In this document: one piece after another, positions 36,467 through 44,715 of the stretch
Position numbering within the stretch: position 1 is the first letter of the stretch
Layout of the letters: each line of letters starts with the position of its first letter
Assembly (NCBI GenBank): GCA_900766265.1
Contig: CAAFUS010000006.1
Coordinates: 496,001 to 560,000, forward strand
DNA from: Pseudomonadaceae bacterium
GTDB taxonomy: Bacteria; Pseudomonadota; Gammaproteobacteria; Pseudomonadales; Pseudomonadaceae
Direction of reading: 5' to 3'
DNA: 64,000 bases
Translations under genes and position numbers: made by a program
The notes under the pieces: model-generated
The model's database searches: none
Told to the model about the DNA's origin: nothing
Seen by the model: only the letters and a program-made list of their open reading frames with translations

Positions 36467-37869
36467 GGCGTACCGCTCCGCGGCTTCTGGACTTCCCGCA
36501 GACGGTCGCGTGTGGTGTCGCCCTCGAAGACGCCGCGCGAGCCGGCCGCGCGGGTGCTGTGGCGCTGGATGATCGCCATCGCCGAGTTGCCGGCCAGCGT
36601 GCGGCGCAGCTCCAGTTCGGTCTTGAGGTTGTTGATCTCCTGCTCCAGCGCGCTGTTCTCCTGGTCGACCGCCTGCACGGCCAGCTCGTTGGCAGCGACG
36701 TTCGGCTCCTTCTTGCCGGTCAGCAACGTGCGTTGCAGCAGCAGGGCCTTCTCCAGCACGCTGGACAGCGCCGCCTCGGACGCGAGGCGCCGGCCCAGCA
36801 CGTCCTGGTCGGGTTCGTCACGCAGGGCCTCGATCACGCCGCGGGTGATCGGCAGCGAGCTGCTGCCGGCTGCGTCGAGATTGGCCAGCGTCGTCGGCCG
36901 GGCGCCCGTCACCAGTTCCTGCAGCGCCTGCAGCTTGGTCTCGTACTCTTCCTGGATCATTGGCGTCAGCCCGACGCCAGGCGTGGTCTGGGTCTTCGTG
37001 CAGTTTTCGCAGGTGCGCTGCTCGCGTTCGCCCAACACGCGGGTCGCCCAGTCCGCGGCCGCCTGGGGCGACGACCAGGTCTGGCAGGTCAGGCGGTTGC
37101 CGCAGGCGCTGCGCGCGATCGACGAGGTATCGGTGGCGCTGCGCCCGTTGAGCAGGTTGTAGCCCGCGCGCGTCACATCGCCGACCACCTTGATCGAACT
37201 CTGACCGGAGCCGCCCGCGTTGCCGCCGCCGACCCATGGCACGCCGTTGTTCCCTTTGTTGGACTCGGCCCGCTCGATGGCGGAGACGGCGTCGGTGCTG
37301 CTGACCGCATCCCGCAGCGCCATCCCCTCGGCGAGCTGGTCCCAGCCGGCCTGGCCGCCGGCCATGTCCGCCATGCGATTGGCGATGGCCCGGCAGGTCA
37401 TCTTCGAGCGGTCGAAATCCAGGCGCGCCTGCAGGATGCCGTTGGTGAGCAGGTTGTACAGGCCCGGGTCGGCGCGCTGGATGATCAGCGCCGGCAGCGA
37501 GGCCACGGCGCTGGTGGCGTTCTGGATCACGTTGCTCATGATCGTCTGGAAGCCGTTGGTGATGCCGTTGAGCTGGTTCTGCAGCGTCGTGGTGATGCTC
37601 ATGTCGCCGCAGATCAGGTTGCTGTTCCAGCCGACGCCGACGCCGATGCTCTGCATGTTGCCGGCACCCCCCATCGACACGGCCCGGCCGCCGCCGATGC
37701 TGTAGAGCACGTCGTCGCCGATCACGCTGCCGCTGACGTTCACGCCATTGGGGTCGATGCGGGTCTGTGCCCAGGCGACGCCGACGACCAGCGTGATGAC
37801 CGCCACGAGCAGCGTGACCCGCAGGTGCGGCTTCGCGCGGCGCAGGAAGTCAGGGAGGGAGGCGTTCAT
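36463..37869 (-). CDS. ICE conjugation protein, PFL_4711 family (TraH-like, TIGR03755)
   Basis: A 468-residue exported protein starting MNASLPDFLRRAKPH, with a hydrophobic leader ending near VAWAQ. It includes LICGDMSITTTLQNQLNG and a CENC pair; the C-terminal half is coiled-coil-like. The family corresponds to TraH of F-type systems, a periplasmic pilus-assembly factor. Ten bases from the previous gene. Confidence 0.88.
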   Translation of the reverse strand: MNASLPDFLRRAKPHLRVTLLVAVITLVVGVAWAQTRIDPNGVNVSGSVIGDDVLYSIGGGRAVSMGGAGNMQSIGVGVGWNSNLICGDMSITTTLQNQLNGITNGFQTIMSNVIQNATSAVASLPALIIQRADPGLYNLLTNGILQARLDFDRSKMTCRAIANRMADMAGGQAGWDQLAEGMALRDAVSSTDAVSAIERAESNKGNNGVPWVGGGNAGGSGQSSIKVVGDVTRAGYNLLNGRSATDTSSIARSACGNRLTCQTWSSPQAAADWATRVLGEREQRTCENCTKTQTTPGVGLTPMIQEEYETKLQALQELVTGARPTTLANLDAAGSSSLPITRGVIEALRDEPDQDVLGRRLASEAALSSVLEKALLLQRTLLTGKKEPNVAANELAVQAVDQENSALEQEINNLKTELELRRTLAGNSAMAIIQRHSTRAAGSRGVFEGDTTRDRLREVQKPRSGTP

Positions 37870-37879
37870 CGTGGGTTCC

Positions 37880-38824
37880 TCACATGAAATCGACGCTGCC
37901 GAGGAAGACCTGGCCACGGCGCCGGCAGCAGGAGTACGGCCGCCACAATGCCCAGGCGTAGTCGCCCTGCTGGGCCTGCACGCGGGTGCGGCTGTGCGGG
38001 AAGACCACGCAACTGTTCGAGAGCGTGGGCGTCAGCTCCTGCCACTTGCCCGTCGAGGCGTCGGTCTCCATCAGCGCGCCGGCCGGCCAGTAGCCGTCGC
38101 GGGCGTTGGCCAGCAGAGGCTGGTACACGTGAATCTGGTTGCGGCGCGTCACGATGTCGCCGGCGCGCTGCGCGACCACGGCGCCGCTCTTGTGGTCGTC
38201 GGTCTGGTGCAAGAAACCGCCGCGGGGATACACGTTGCCCCAGAGGTTCAGGCCGGTGCGCGTACCGATTTCGCGCCGGCCGGGGATGAGCGCTTCGGGG
38301 TAGAACGCTTCCGGGATGTTGTAGCGCCAGGCGATCGTGTCGAGCGTGCTCAGCAGATACGGCATGAAGGCCGTGCCCGCGCCTTCGCAGGTGTAGCCGG
38401 AGGCGCTGGCGAACTGGCTGAACACCATCCCGGCCGGATGGCCGATGACATCGGCGTTCTTGAACTTGGCGAGGTTGTTCTCGTTGTCGTGATTGGTCGT
38501 GCCGTCACCGCCAGCCTTCGCGGTCGGGTTAGGCATGCTCATCGCCCTGACTTCCAGCCACGGGTTTTCTCCGGTATTCGAGTAGCTAGACACCACCGCA
38601 TCGGGGACGTAGTGGCGCACCTTGACGGAGGTGCGCACCGAGCAGCCGAAGGGCGTGCAGTACAGCCAGTAGCAGATTCCGACCACGCGGTATTCGAGGC
38701 AGTCGGGGGACAGCGCCGACGAGACGATGGTGGCGGTGTCCAGGGCGAACGTCGACGTGGCCGCGCTCAGCAGCAGCGAGGCGACGGTGGCGCGCAGGCG
38801 GCGGCATGCCAGCAGGAGGCTCAT
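37880..38824 (-). CDS. ICE conjugation protein, PFL_4710 family (TraU-like, TIGR03756)
   Basis: A 314-residue exported, cysteine-rich protein: leader ending near STFALD, then SPDCLEYRVVGICYWLYCTPFGC, characteristic of TraU, a mating-pair assembly protein. C-terminal CCRRRGQ. Overlaps the next upstream gene by 4 bases. Confidence 0.9.
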   Translation of the reverse strand: MSLLLACRRLRATVASLLLSAATSTFALDTATIVSSALSPDCLEYRVVGICYWLYCTPFGCSVRTSVKVRHYVPDAVVSSYSNTGENPWLEVRAMSMPNPTAKAGGDGTTNHDNENNLAKFKNADVIGHPAGMVFSQFASASGYTCEGAGTAFMPYLLSTLDTIAWRYNIPEAFYPEALIPGRREIGTRTGLNLWGNVYPRGGFLHQTDDHKSGAVVAQRAGDIVTRRNQIHVYQPLLANARDGYWPAGALMETDASTGKWQELTPTLSNSCVVFPHSRTRVQAQQGDYAWALWRPYSCCRRRGQVFLGSVDFM

Positions 38825-39258
38825 GGCTGCGCGCTCTGGTAGGCGTTGATGCGCGCGACGGCGCGGGACACGTCGGGCTCGCCGTAGACCACATAGCGTC
38901 GATCGACCACCACGGCGGGAATCTTGGCGATGCCCAGTCCCCAGGCATCCGCGACACCTTGGTAGGCGTGGCCGATGCGGCGTTGAAGGGCCTCGCCGCC
39001 GTCATGCAACCGCTGCCGCACCAGGGCTGCGGCCTGTTGCGGGTCGGCCGGCAGGTGCGCGGCGAGTTCGACCTTGATGCGCGTGGCCTGGTCCAGCTCG
39101 ATGATCCGCACGCCGGCCGGGGCCTGCACCGGATGACGGCTGTCGGTGACGACGAGCACATCGGCGGCCCAGGCGGAGGGGCCGAGCAGCACAGCCAAGA
39201 GTCCGGCCGCAAGCAGGCGCCACTGCGCTACAAATGGGTTGGATATGGGAGCTGGCAT
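38821..39258 (-). CDS. ICE conjugation protein, TIGR03757 family (TraW/TrbC-like thioredoxin fold)
   Basis: A 145-residue exported protein: leader ending SAWAAD, then DVLVVTDSRHPVQA and IAKIPAVVVDRRYVVYGEPDVSRA. The motif IPAVVVD is typical of TrbC_Ftype/TraW C-terminal parts. First gene of the downstream transfer block and the left border of the cargo operon. Confidence 0.85.
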   Translation of the reverse strand: MPAPISNPFVAQWRLLAAGLLAVLLGPSAWAADVLVVTDSRHPVQAPAGVRIIELDQATRIKVELAAHLPADPQQAAALVRQRLHDGGEALQRRIGHAYQGVADAWGLGIAKIPAVVVDRRYVVYGEPDVSRAVARINAYQSAQP

Positions 39259-39321
39259 GTCGAGCCACCGTGAAAACGATCAGGGTGGGTAGTCGACTCC
39301 AGGGGGGCGATGGAAGCGACT

Positions 39322-39353
39322 GTCAAACCGGAATCGGCACTCTCCGGTTTGAC
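39322..39353. promoter_or_regulatory. 11-bp perfect inverted repeat at the left border of the cargo operon
   Basis: Arms GTCAAACCGGA and TCCGGTTTGAC with a 10-base loop lie in the ~216-base gap between the TIGR03757 gene and the four-TM gene. No T-run follows on either strand, so an operator or a folding RNA is more likely than a simple terminator. Nothing else is recognised in the gap. Confidence 0.55.
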
Positions 39354-39474
39354 GCGACAACAGCAGCGAGCGTTATGGGCTGCTCAGGATGCAAAAAACG
39401 GGGAAGCTGGAAGCTCCCGTCAAGATCAATACGCTGCCATCTGGAGGACCTTGTGTACGAGGCTGCACCAGAAC

Positions 39475-40152
39475 CTATCCATCAGCCTCCTTCTTCCGCG
39501 AGTTCGTCACTTTCCGGCTGGCATGCACGGCCAGCACGTTCTGCACGAAGCGGATGCCTGTCGTGCGCGCAGCGAATGCCGCGACCAGATATTGACCCAG
39601 GAACCAAGCGGTCGAGATCAGAATGCGAGGCGTATCCAACCCACTGAAATACATCACCGCGGGAACTATGGGCACGAGCAGCAGCGACATCGCGGCAATG
39701 TCGCGGAACAGCAGATAGTTCTTGTGGCTGTCCACGACCGAGGGGTCTGAATCGACCTGCTTGTAGAGGCCATACCACTTCGCGTTCTGGTCGCGTTCAC
39801 CCACAGGGAACTCGCCGACGTTCTTTTTCAGCTTCGTCAGGTCGATGCGGTGATCCGCCGGCGCGTGCACGGAAAAGGCACGCGAACCCGGCAACGGATG
39901 CTTGCAGCGCCAGAATACGAGGATGGCCTTGTGGTCGGCCGAAATCAGCGACGAGAAGATCAGCACCGGGATCGGCAACAGTGCGGTCAGGCTGGCGCGA
40001 ACGGCCGCCAGTCGAGTCGGCGTCAGATCCTCGATCGCGGTGTGGAAGGCAAGGACCAGAAGGACGAGAAAGTCCAGGATGAGCGTCGCCACCAGCCATG
40101 CGAGGTTGCGGCCCTTGAGTGTCTTGCTGCCGTAGTTTTTGGTGTCCCTCAT
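39475..40152 (-). CDS. Four-TM protein, putative membrane effector of the E2-E1-JAB operon
   Basis: A 225-residue protein starting MRDTKNYGSK (ATGA overlap with the preceding stop). Four hydrophobic segments are predicted at about 18-37, 54-70, 151-169 and 177-196, in two hairpins separated by an ~80-residue polar part. The layout recalls the predicted pore-forming S-4TM effectors of bacterial conflict systems, but it is shorter and I cannot confirm membership. As the last gene of a tightly coupled operon it may be the effector. Confidence 0.6.
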   Translation of the reverse strand: MRDTKNYGSKTLKGRNLAWLVATLILDFLVLLVLAFHTAIEDLTPTRLAAVRASLTALLPIPVLIFSSLISADHKAILVFWRCKHPLPGSRAFSVHAPADHRIDLTKLKKNVGEFPVGERDQNAKWYGLYKQVDSDPSVVDSHKNYLLFRDIAAMSLLLVPIVPAVMYFSGLDTPRILISTAWFLGQYLVAAFAARTTGIRFVQNVLAVHASRKVTNSRKKEADG

Positions 40153-41027
40153 CCATAGCACTCCGTATAGATGGTGAAATCGCCACGATCATTGACGTTG
40201 AATTGAATCCAGCCATCGCGTCGCGTCGTGAGCACACGGCGCTGTTTTCCAGTCGTGGCGACAAGAACTCCGTTCGGCCAGTGATCTATGACGCGCTGGC
40301 GATAGGTCTGAGTCATCCCCTGCGTATCATGGACGATTGCTTTGTCGGACATCACGATCGCTCGCGGGTGACAGTAGTCGAATAGCGCCCGGCAGTAGCC
40401 GTTCTCTCGGCCGTGGTGGGATGCCACGAGCACGGTCGTGTCGATGAGCTCAGCTCGAAATGCCGGCTGTTCGAGCAGCGCCAGCCATCCGTCTTCCTCA
40501 AGGTCGCCGGGAAACAGAATCTTGAATGGCCCGTACTTGAAGAATGCCACCATGCTCAGGTTGTTCGTGTCGTAAAAGGGTGGCGTCGAGTTCCAAAACG
40601 TCCGCACCGAGATGCCTCCCATACTCTCATCGAAGGGGACGTCCACGGGGTAGACGTAGCCAGCATGAATGTCCAAGTATCGTTCGATGTCCTCGGTCAG
40701 TTCGCCGCTGGCCTCCTTGATGATCCTCATGACTTCGGGTGACACGCTGCGATTGCGGAAGAACGTGGATACCGTGATTCCTTCTTTCCACAGGTTGTTC
40801 AGATCGCTGATGTGGTCGAGGTCCGCATTCGTCACGAACAGGTAGTCCAGAACGTTGCGCTTCAGGTAGTGCTTGATGTAGGTGCTCGGCTTCCAGCCTG
40901 TGGTGCTGTTGTCACCCGAGTCGATCATCGCCAGGCGCCCTTCCACGCCGTAGGCAGAGCGATGTGTGAGCATGGCGCAGGCGCCATGTTCAACGTCCCA
41001 TATCTTCAAGATCATCTCGCCTGGCAT
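40149..41027 (-). CDS. MBL-fold hydrolase, ComEC-like, degenerate metal motif
   Basis: A 292-residue protein starting MPGEMILKIWDVEHGACAML, 1 base after the upstream stop. DSGDN near 37-40 and VTNADLDHISDL (65-76) are the first MBL motifs. Asn67 stands where the first metal His lies in active members (THxDxDH); the D-L-D-H part is kept. A later SHHGREN supplies the downstream His pair, and ILFPGDLEED the bridging Asp. Either an altered metal site or loss of catalysis is possible. Longer upstream frame overlaps the E2-E1-JAB gene and is discarded. Confidence 0.75.
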   Translation of the reverse strand: MPGEMILKIWDVEHGACAMLTHRSAYGVEGRLAMIDSGDNSTTGWKPSTYIKHYLKRNVLDYLFVTNADLDHISDLNNLWKEGITVSTFFRNRSVSPEVMRIIKEASGELTEDIERYLDIHAGYVYPVDVPFDESMGGISVRTFWNSTPPFYDTNNLSMVAFFKYGPFKILFPGDLEEDGWLALLEQPAFRAELIDTTVLVASHHGRENGYCRALFDYCHPRAIVMSDKAIVHDTQGMTQTYRQRVIDHWPNGVLVATTGKQRRVLTTRRDGWIQFNVNDRGDFTIYTECYG

Positions 41028-41028
41028 A

Positions 41029-43278
41029 TCACTGCACCGCACCTTGCAAGATTTGCAGGTCTTGCTCTCCGACGATGAGCTGAACAGCCGGCAGGCCGTC
41101 ATCGGCCATGCCGAGTGCCAGATGGACGAGTTGCACGAGATCGTGCCGGCTCGGAGATGCGGAGTGGCCAGGCGGATGGCTATGCCATTCGCCGACGTAG
41201 CCGACCATGCCCGCGGTGCGCTTGGCGGCGTCCTTGACCGCTTCAGCAAGTCCGGCGACGCCACGCTCGAAGGAGTCGGGGCTGGCCTTGCTGTCGGAGG
41301 GCGCTGGCAAACCGGCGACGATGACAACAGCCTTGATGTTGAAATCGTAGTACCCGAGCAGCACGCCACCGGTTTCGTTGGGAAAGCTTTGCTGGCGCAA
41401 AACCCGCAACTGTTGTTCGACACCGTCGTCGATGTAGAGGTCAAGCTCACCCAGCGCGATACGCCGCTCGGGCACTGCTGGCACATCATGCACCTCGACG
41501 CCGCCACGCGCAGGATCGCGTTGCCAGATCCGAATCAGGGCATCCTCGCGCGCCACAGCGGCCTGGATCTGCTCCGCCAGCGTGCTTGCCTGGCCCAGGA
41601 TGCGCGAGTAAGGCATCACGAGTGAGATGTCGCGGCAACTCGCCCCGCTCCAGAAGGTGCTCGCGTGGCCGTCGAGGTGGACTCTCCCCCAGTCCTGCTG
41701 GATCAGTGCGCGATAGTACTGCGCCTCCAGTGTGCGAAGCCGTTGCATCCGCTTCGCATCCTCGGCAAGCAGCACTGCAGCGTTGCCGTTCGGCGTGACG
41801 AAGACGGAGAAATGTCGCGGAAGGGTATCGACCACGCTGGCCGCTCGTGGGTATTCAAGTGTGGTCGAGGCGTCGATGGCCAGTGCGGCGCCGGCGAGCG
41901 CCTGTGCAACATCCGCCTGTGCAAAGTCGCAGCCATCAGCCACTACTGGGACAATCTCGGTCGCTCCTTCCATTGCGGCGGCATGTAATCCTGCGACCAC
42001 CGTGGCCTTGGTCTCGCCAATGTGTTGCGCGTAGGCACCGTGCCGAGAGAGGTTGTGCGGCTTGATGTGATCCTTGTCGATAACCGTCCAACGTCCCCAG
42101 CCGCTGCGGCCCCATAGATTTAGCAGCGCGCTGCCGAGCGAGCCTGCGCCGACCAATACGCCCGCTGGCCCTTCTTCCGTGACCCCGGATTGACGCATCG
42201 CCGCCGTTCGGTCGTTTTGAGTCAGGACAGCCATGGGCAGGATGGGCTGCTCGCGCCATGCCGTTGCTGGTTGCTGGTTCAGCAGGTCCTTGTAGTACCG
42301 TTTTTCATGGACAAACAATGCACCGCAGGCGATGCCGAGTTCGAGGCCGCCAATCGGTACGAGGAATGCCCGATGCGCGACGCCATCGGGCTCGGCATCG
42401 ACGCTTCGGCGAATGGGGATATGCAAGAGGATGATCGTGCCCTTGTCGTCAGCCGAGGCGGTCGTGCCTGCTTCATCGATGTCAGCCTGTAGCGCTTCCC
42501 GTAGAGGACCAATCAGGTCTACCTCGCGTCGTGCCAGTACATCCGCCAGTTGCCCCAGCGTTACAGGATCACGCTCGACGAGGCCGTGCACGATGGGGGG
42601 CAGCGCCAGTTCAATGTGCTTGGTCGTCTTGACACGCGGGGCGGTCTTCGCAATGGGTTCCAGAAAGCAAGTGAAACCGCCGTCAGGGCGTTCATGCCGG
42701 AGAACGATGGCGAAACGCAGAGCGGGATCTTTGCGGAGTTCGGTCAGATTCCACGGCAGAACGAGTTCGTACTTGCTGGCAAAGAAGAGATGCTCAACCG
42801 GCTGGTCCGCCGCGTGTAGCTCGCCTCGGGCGCTCTTCTCCAGCCACCACTGGATGCGACGAAGGAATGCTTCGGGCGTCCAGGTGCGCATTACCGCTCC
42901 GGCTGGCTCGAAATACAGGCATAGGCTCGCAGGGGTGCCGGGTACGCCTTGGTTCTGATGCATCAGGATCGGGAAGTCCTGACGCAGCGCCAACACCTCG
43001 ATCAGCCTCTTGGGGTCATTGGGGACACACAGCGCCAAGCGCTCACGGTACCGGATGCCGACCGGATTCTTCGGCGGTACGTCGTCACACTCGACCTCCA
43101 CGACGAGACATTCGAGCGTCGGATCGCCGTCAACGGGATGGCGGAGAATCTGGACAAGCGAATAGTCGCGCTGACGCTGGACCGCGCCAAACAGCGCTTT
43201 CGCACGGGGGATCGTTAGTTCGCTGGCGTCCTTGACCTCTACGACGTTAGCGAGCTCGTGGTACGCATCCGGCATCAT
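41029..43278 (-). CDS. E2-E1-JAB triple fusion of a ubiquitin-like conjugation pathway
   Basis: A 749-residue protein (ATG at 43278 or 43275). Residues ~1-160 look like a bacterial E2: TPASLCLYFEP with Cys120, then WTPEAFLRRIQWWLEKSARGEL. Residues ~365-590 form an E1/ThiF adenylation domain with GVLVGAGSLGSALL (373-386), VIDKDHIKPHNLSRH and a possible catalytic Cys548 in SGASCRD. Residues ~620-749 form a JAB/MPN metalloprotease with ETGGVLLGYYD (Glu635) and EWHSHP-x6-PSRHD (His699, His701, Asp713). The region 160-360 between E2 and E1 is not recognised. It would activate, transfer and cleave a ubiquitin-like tag or a target C-terminus. Confidence 0.82.
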   Translation of the reverse strand: MMPDAYHELANVVEVKDASELTIPRAKALFGAVQRQRDYSLVQILRHPVDGDPTLECLVVEVECDDVPPKNPVGIRYRERLALCVPNDPKRLIEVLALRQDFPILMHQNQGVPGTPASLCLYFEPAGAVMRTWTPEAFLRRIQWWLEKSARGELHAADQPVEHLFFASKYELVLPWNLTELRKDPALRFAIVLRHERPDGGFTCFLEPIAKTAPRVKTTKHIELALPPIVHGLVERDPVTLGQLADVLARREVDLIGPLREALQADIDEAGTTASADDKGTIILLHIPIRRSVDAEPDGVAHRAFLVPIGGLELGIACGALFVHEKRYYKDLLNQQPATAWREQPILPMAVLTQNDRTAAMRQSGVTEEGPAGVLVGAGSLGSALLNLWGRSGWGRWTVIDKDHIKPHNLSRHGAYAQHIGETKATVVAGLHAAAMEGATEIVPVVADGCDFAQADVAQALAGAALAIDASTTLEYPRAASVVDTLPRHFSVFVTPNGNAAVLLAEDAKRMQRLRTLEAQYYRALIQQDWGRVHLDGHASTFWSGASCRDISLVMPYSRILGQASTLAEQIQAAVAREDALIRIWQRDPARGGVEVHDVPAVPERRIALGELDLYIDDGVEQQLRVLRQQSFPNETGGVLLGYYDFNIKAVVIVAGLPAPSDSKASPDSFERGVAGLAEAVKDAAKRTAGMVGYVGEWHSHPPGHSASPSRHDLVQLVHLALGMADDGLPAVQLIVGEQDLQILQGAVQ

Positions 43279-43286
43279 CCAGCTCG

Positions 43287-44447
43287 TCAGCCTGCGCGCG
43301 GCGGAGTTGAGGTGATGATGGCCGGCGCGCCGATGGACGCTGAACGCTTCCAGGTAACGCCGCCGCTGGCAATCTCGAAAACGATCGGTTCTGGCTTGTT
43401 GGCGTTCGGCTCCTCCATCGTCACCAGAAACTTGCGTCCGCCGACTTCCTTCAAGTAGCGCTCGTAGGTGTTGCGGGCTTGGATGTGCGGTGGTTGCACT
43501 TGCTCGTAGGACTCCTTGATGTCTGGAATGGGCTTGCTGCAACTGACGATGTAGGCGTCGCGCTTCCCTTGGAGCAACAGTTCCTTGATCAGCGGCTTCG
43601 GCTCAGTCTCTTTGTCGCCTTTCTGGCCTTCCTCGTTGAGTGCCAGATAGCTGCAATGGTGCGGGATGTTGTACAGATCCCAGGCGAGGCGATCATCGTT
43701 CTTGTGGTACCTCGTCGTGCGGACGATGTCTTCCATTTCCTCCCAGGTGGCATCGCCCACTTCCAGGTAGTCGTAATACGCGCCATCTGCCAGGAAACGT
43801 ACGTTGAACACCAGCGAGGCGCGGTTGCGGATGATGTCTCCTTCGTCACAATGCTTGATGAAAGGCGAGTGGCAGAAGAACTCAACCCCATCGCTGGCCA
43901 GCGAGAATCCGGGGACAATTGTGCCGGCGTCTATGAAGAGATGATCGCGCGCCGAAGCCGCTTCTCCCCGTTCTTTCAGTCGAGGTTCGAGCCAATCGGC
44001 GAGCGCCTTCGGCTTCGAGAACACAAGGATGTCCTTGCCTTCCAGTAGGCGGTGTCGCGCCTCTTGCCGGAGCAGTACAAACTCTTCCTGCTGATGGTCC
44101 TTGTCGGCCTCCTCCAGCAGCATGGCGGCTGGAACCCAAAGCTCCCGAATCTTGATCCGGCCTTCGCCTTGGTACTTCTTGGCATGCTGAAGCTCGAAGA
44201 AGTCGGTGCTGCCTTGGATGTGATCCAGGTCCGCATGAGTGAAAGCCACCACGTCGAAGTAGTCGCGATCGACTGCCTTCAGTTCGTCCTTGAGACGGGA
44301 CTTCAGGTCGATTTCCGGGGTGTCGGTATCTTCGGCTCTATCGCGGTGGCAAAAGTCGAAGAGAACGCGGCGGCCGCCAGACAGGACAATCTGGGTGGTG
44401 TCCCCGTTTCCGACCGGGTAAAAGACAACCTTATGCACGTCTGCCAC
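43287..44447 (-). CDS. MBL-fold hydrolase, first gene of the E2-E1-JAB operon
   Basis: A 386-residue protein starting MADVHKVVFYPVGNGDTTQIV with GTG start and AAGGAG six bases upstream. The metal motif THADLDHIQGS (His71, Asp73, Asp75, His76) is intact; a later IPHHCSYLAL supplies further histidines. The group is related to ComEC-type MBL domains, which hydrolyse phosphodiester bonds in nucleic acids or nucleotides; the actual substrate is unknown. Eight bases separate it from the next gene. Confidence 0.8.
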   Translation of the reverse strand: MADVHKVVFYPVGNGDTTQIVLSGGRRVLFDFCHRDRAEDTDTPEIDLKSRLKDELKAVDRDYFDVVAFTHADLDHIQGSTDFFELQHAKKYQGEGRIKIRELWVPAAMLLEEADKDHQQEEFVLLRQEARHRLLEGKDILVFSKPKALADWLEPRLKERGEAASARDHLFIDAGTIVPGFSLASDGVEFFCHSPFIKHCDEGDIIRNRASLVFNVRFLADGAYYDYLEVGDATWEEMEDIVRTTRYHKNDDRLAWDLYNIPHHCSYLALNEEGQKGDKETEPKPLIKELLLQGKRDAYIVSCSKPIPDIKESYEQVQPPHIQARNTYERYLKEVGGRKFLVTMEEPNANKPEPIVFEIASGGVTWKRSASIGAPAIITSTPPRAG

Positions 44448-44486
44448 GGAGTACTCCTTGTTCAGGATAAGTGGCAGCTTTGCTAT

Positions 44487-44513
44487 TTAGCACTCTACCA
44501 CCGAGAGTGCTAA
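44487..44513. promoter_or_regulatory. CIRCE-type inverted repeat (HrcA operator consensus)
   Basis: Perfect arms TTAGCACTC and GAGTGCTAA flank exactly 9 bases, identical to the CIRCE element bound by the heat-shock repressor HrcA. It lies 40 bases before the GTG start of the MBL gene and starts 2 bases after the predicted -10 box, overlapping the expected transcription start. No hrcA is in the window. Confidence 0.85.
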
Positions 44514-44514
44514 C

Positions 44515-44543
44515 ACTATATATACGAATCCACTGACGATCAA
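44515..44543 (-). promoter_or_regulatory. Sigma-70-type promoter of the cargo operon
   Basis: On the minus strand, TTGATC (44543-44538) and TATAGT (44520-44515) are separated by 17 bases, the optimal spacing. The -10 sits in an AT-rich stretch that contrasts with the surroundings. Confidence 0.65.
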
Positions 44544-44683
44544 CACACTATATGTAGATTGTCAAGCGAGGTGCGTCGCAAAAGGTGCGTCGTGCAGGCA
44601 ATACCGCCTGAGTAGCTGGGTGACCCCAGTGGTCCGTCATTGGGACGCCACGGCCCCGCGTCCATCCCGGCTAGAAATTCCAC

Positions 44684-44705
44684 AGGCGCCCCGGAAGGGA
44701 CGCCT
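44684..44705 (-). terminator. Hairpin after radC
   Basis: Imperfect stem AGGCG-TCCC/GGGG-CGCCT on the minus strand, 11 bases beyond the radC stop, with no clear T-run. Weak terminator candidate; otherwise the 44544-44715 stretch holds only a direct repeat AGGTGCGTCG (44569 and 44583). Confidence 0.4.
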
Positions 44706-44715
44706 GCGGTGCGGA

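Noticed and set aside
36436..37887. 483-residue plus-strand ORF
   Set aside because: Antisense to the PFL_4711 gene.
39475..44447. CBASS or Bil system
   Set aside because: No CD-NTase, Cap effector or ubiquitin-like gene is present; E2, E1 and JAB are in one chain instead of separate proteins.
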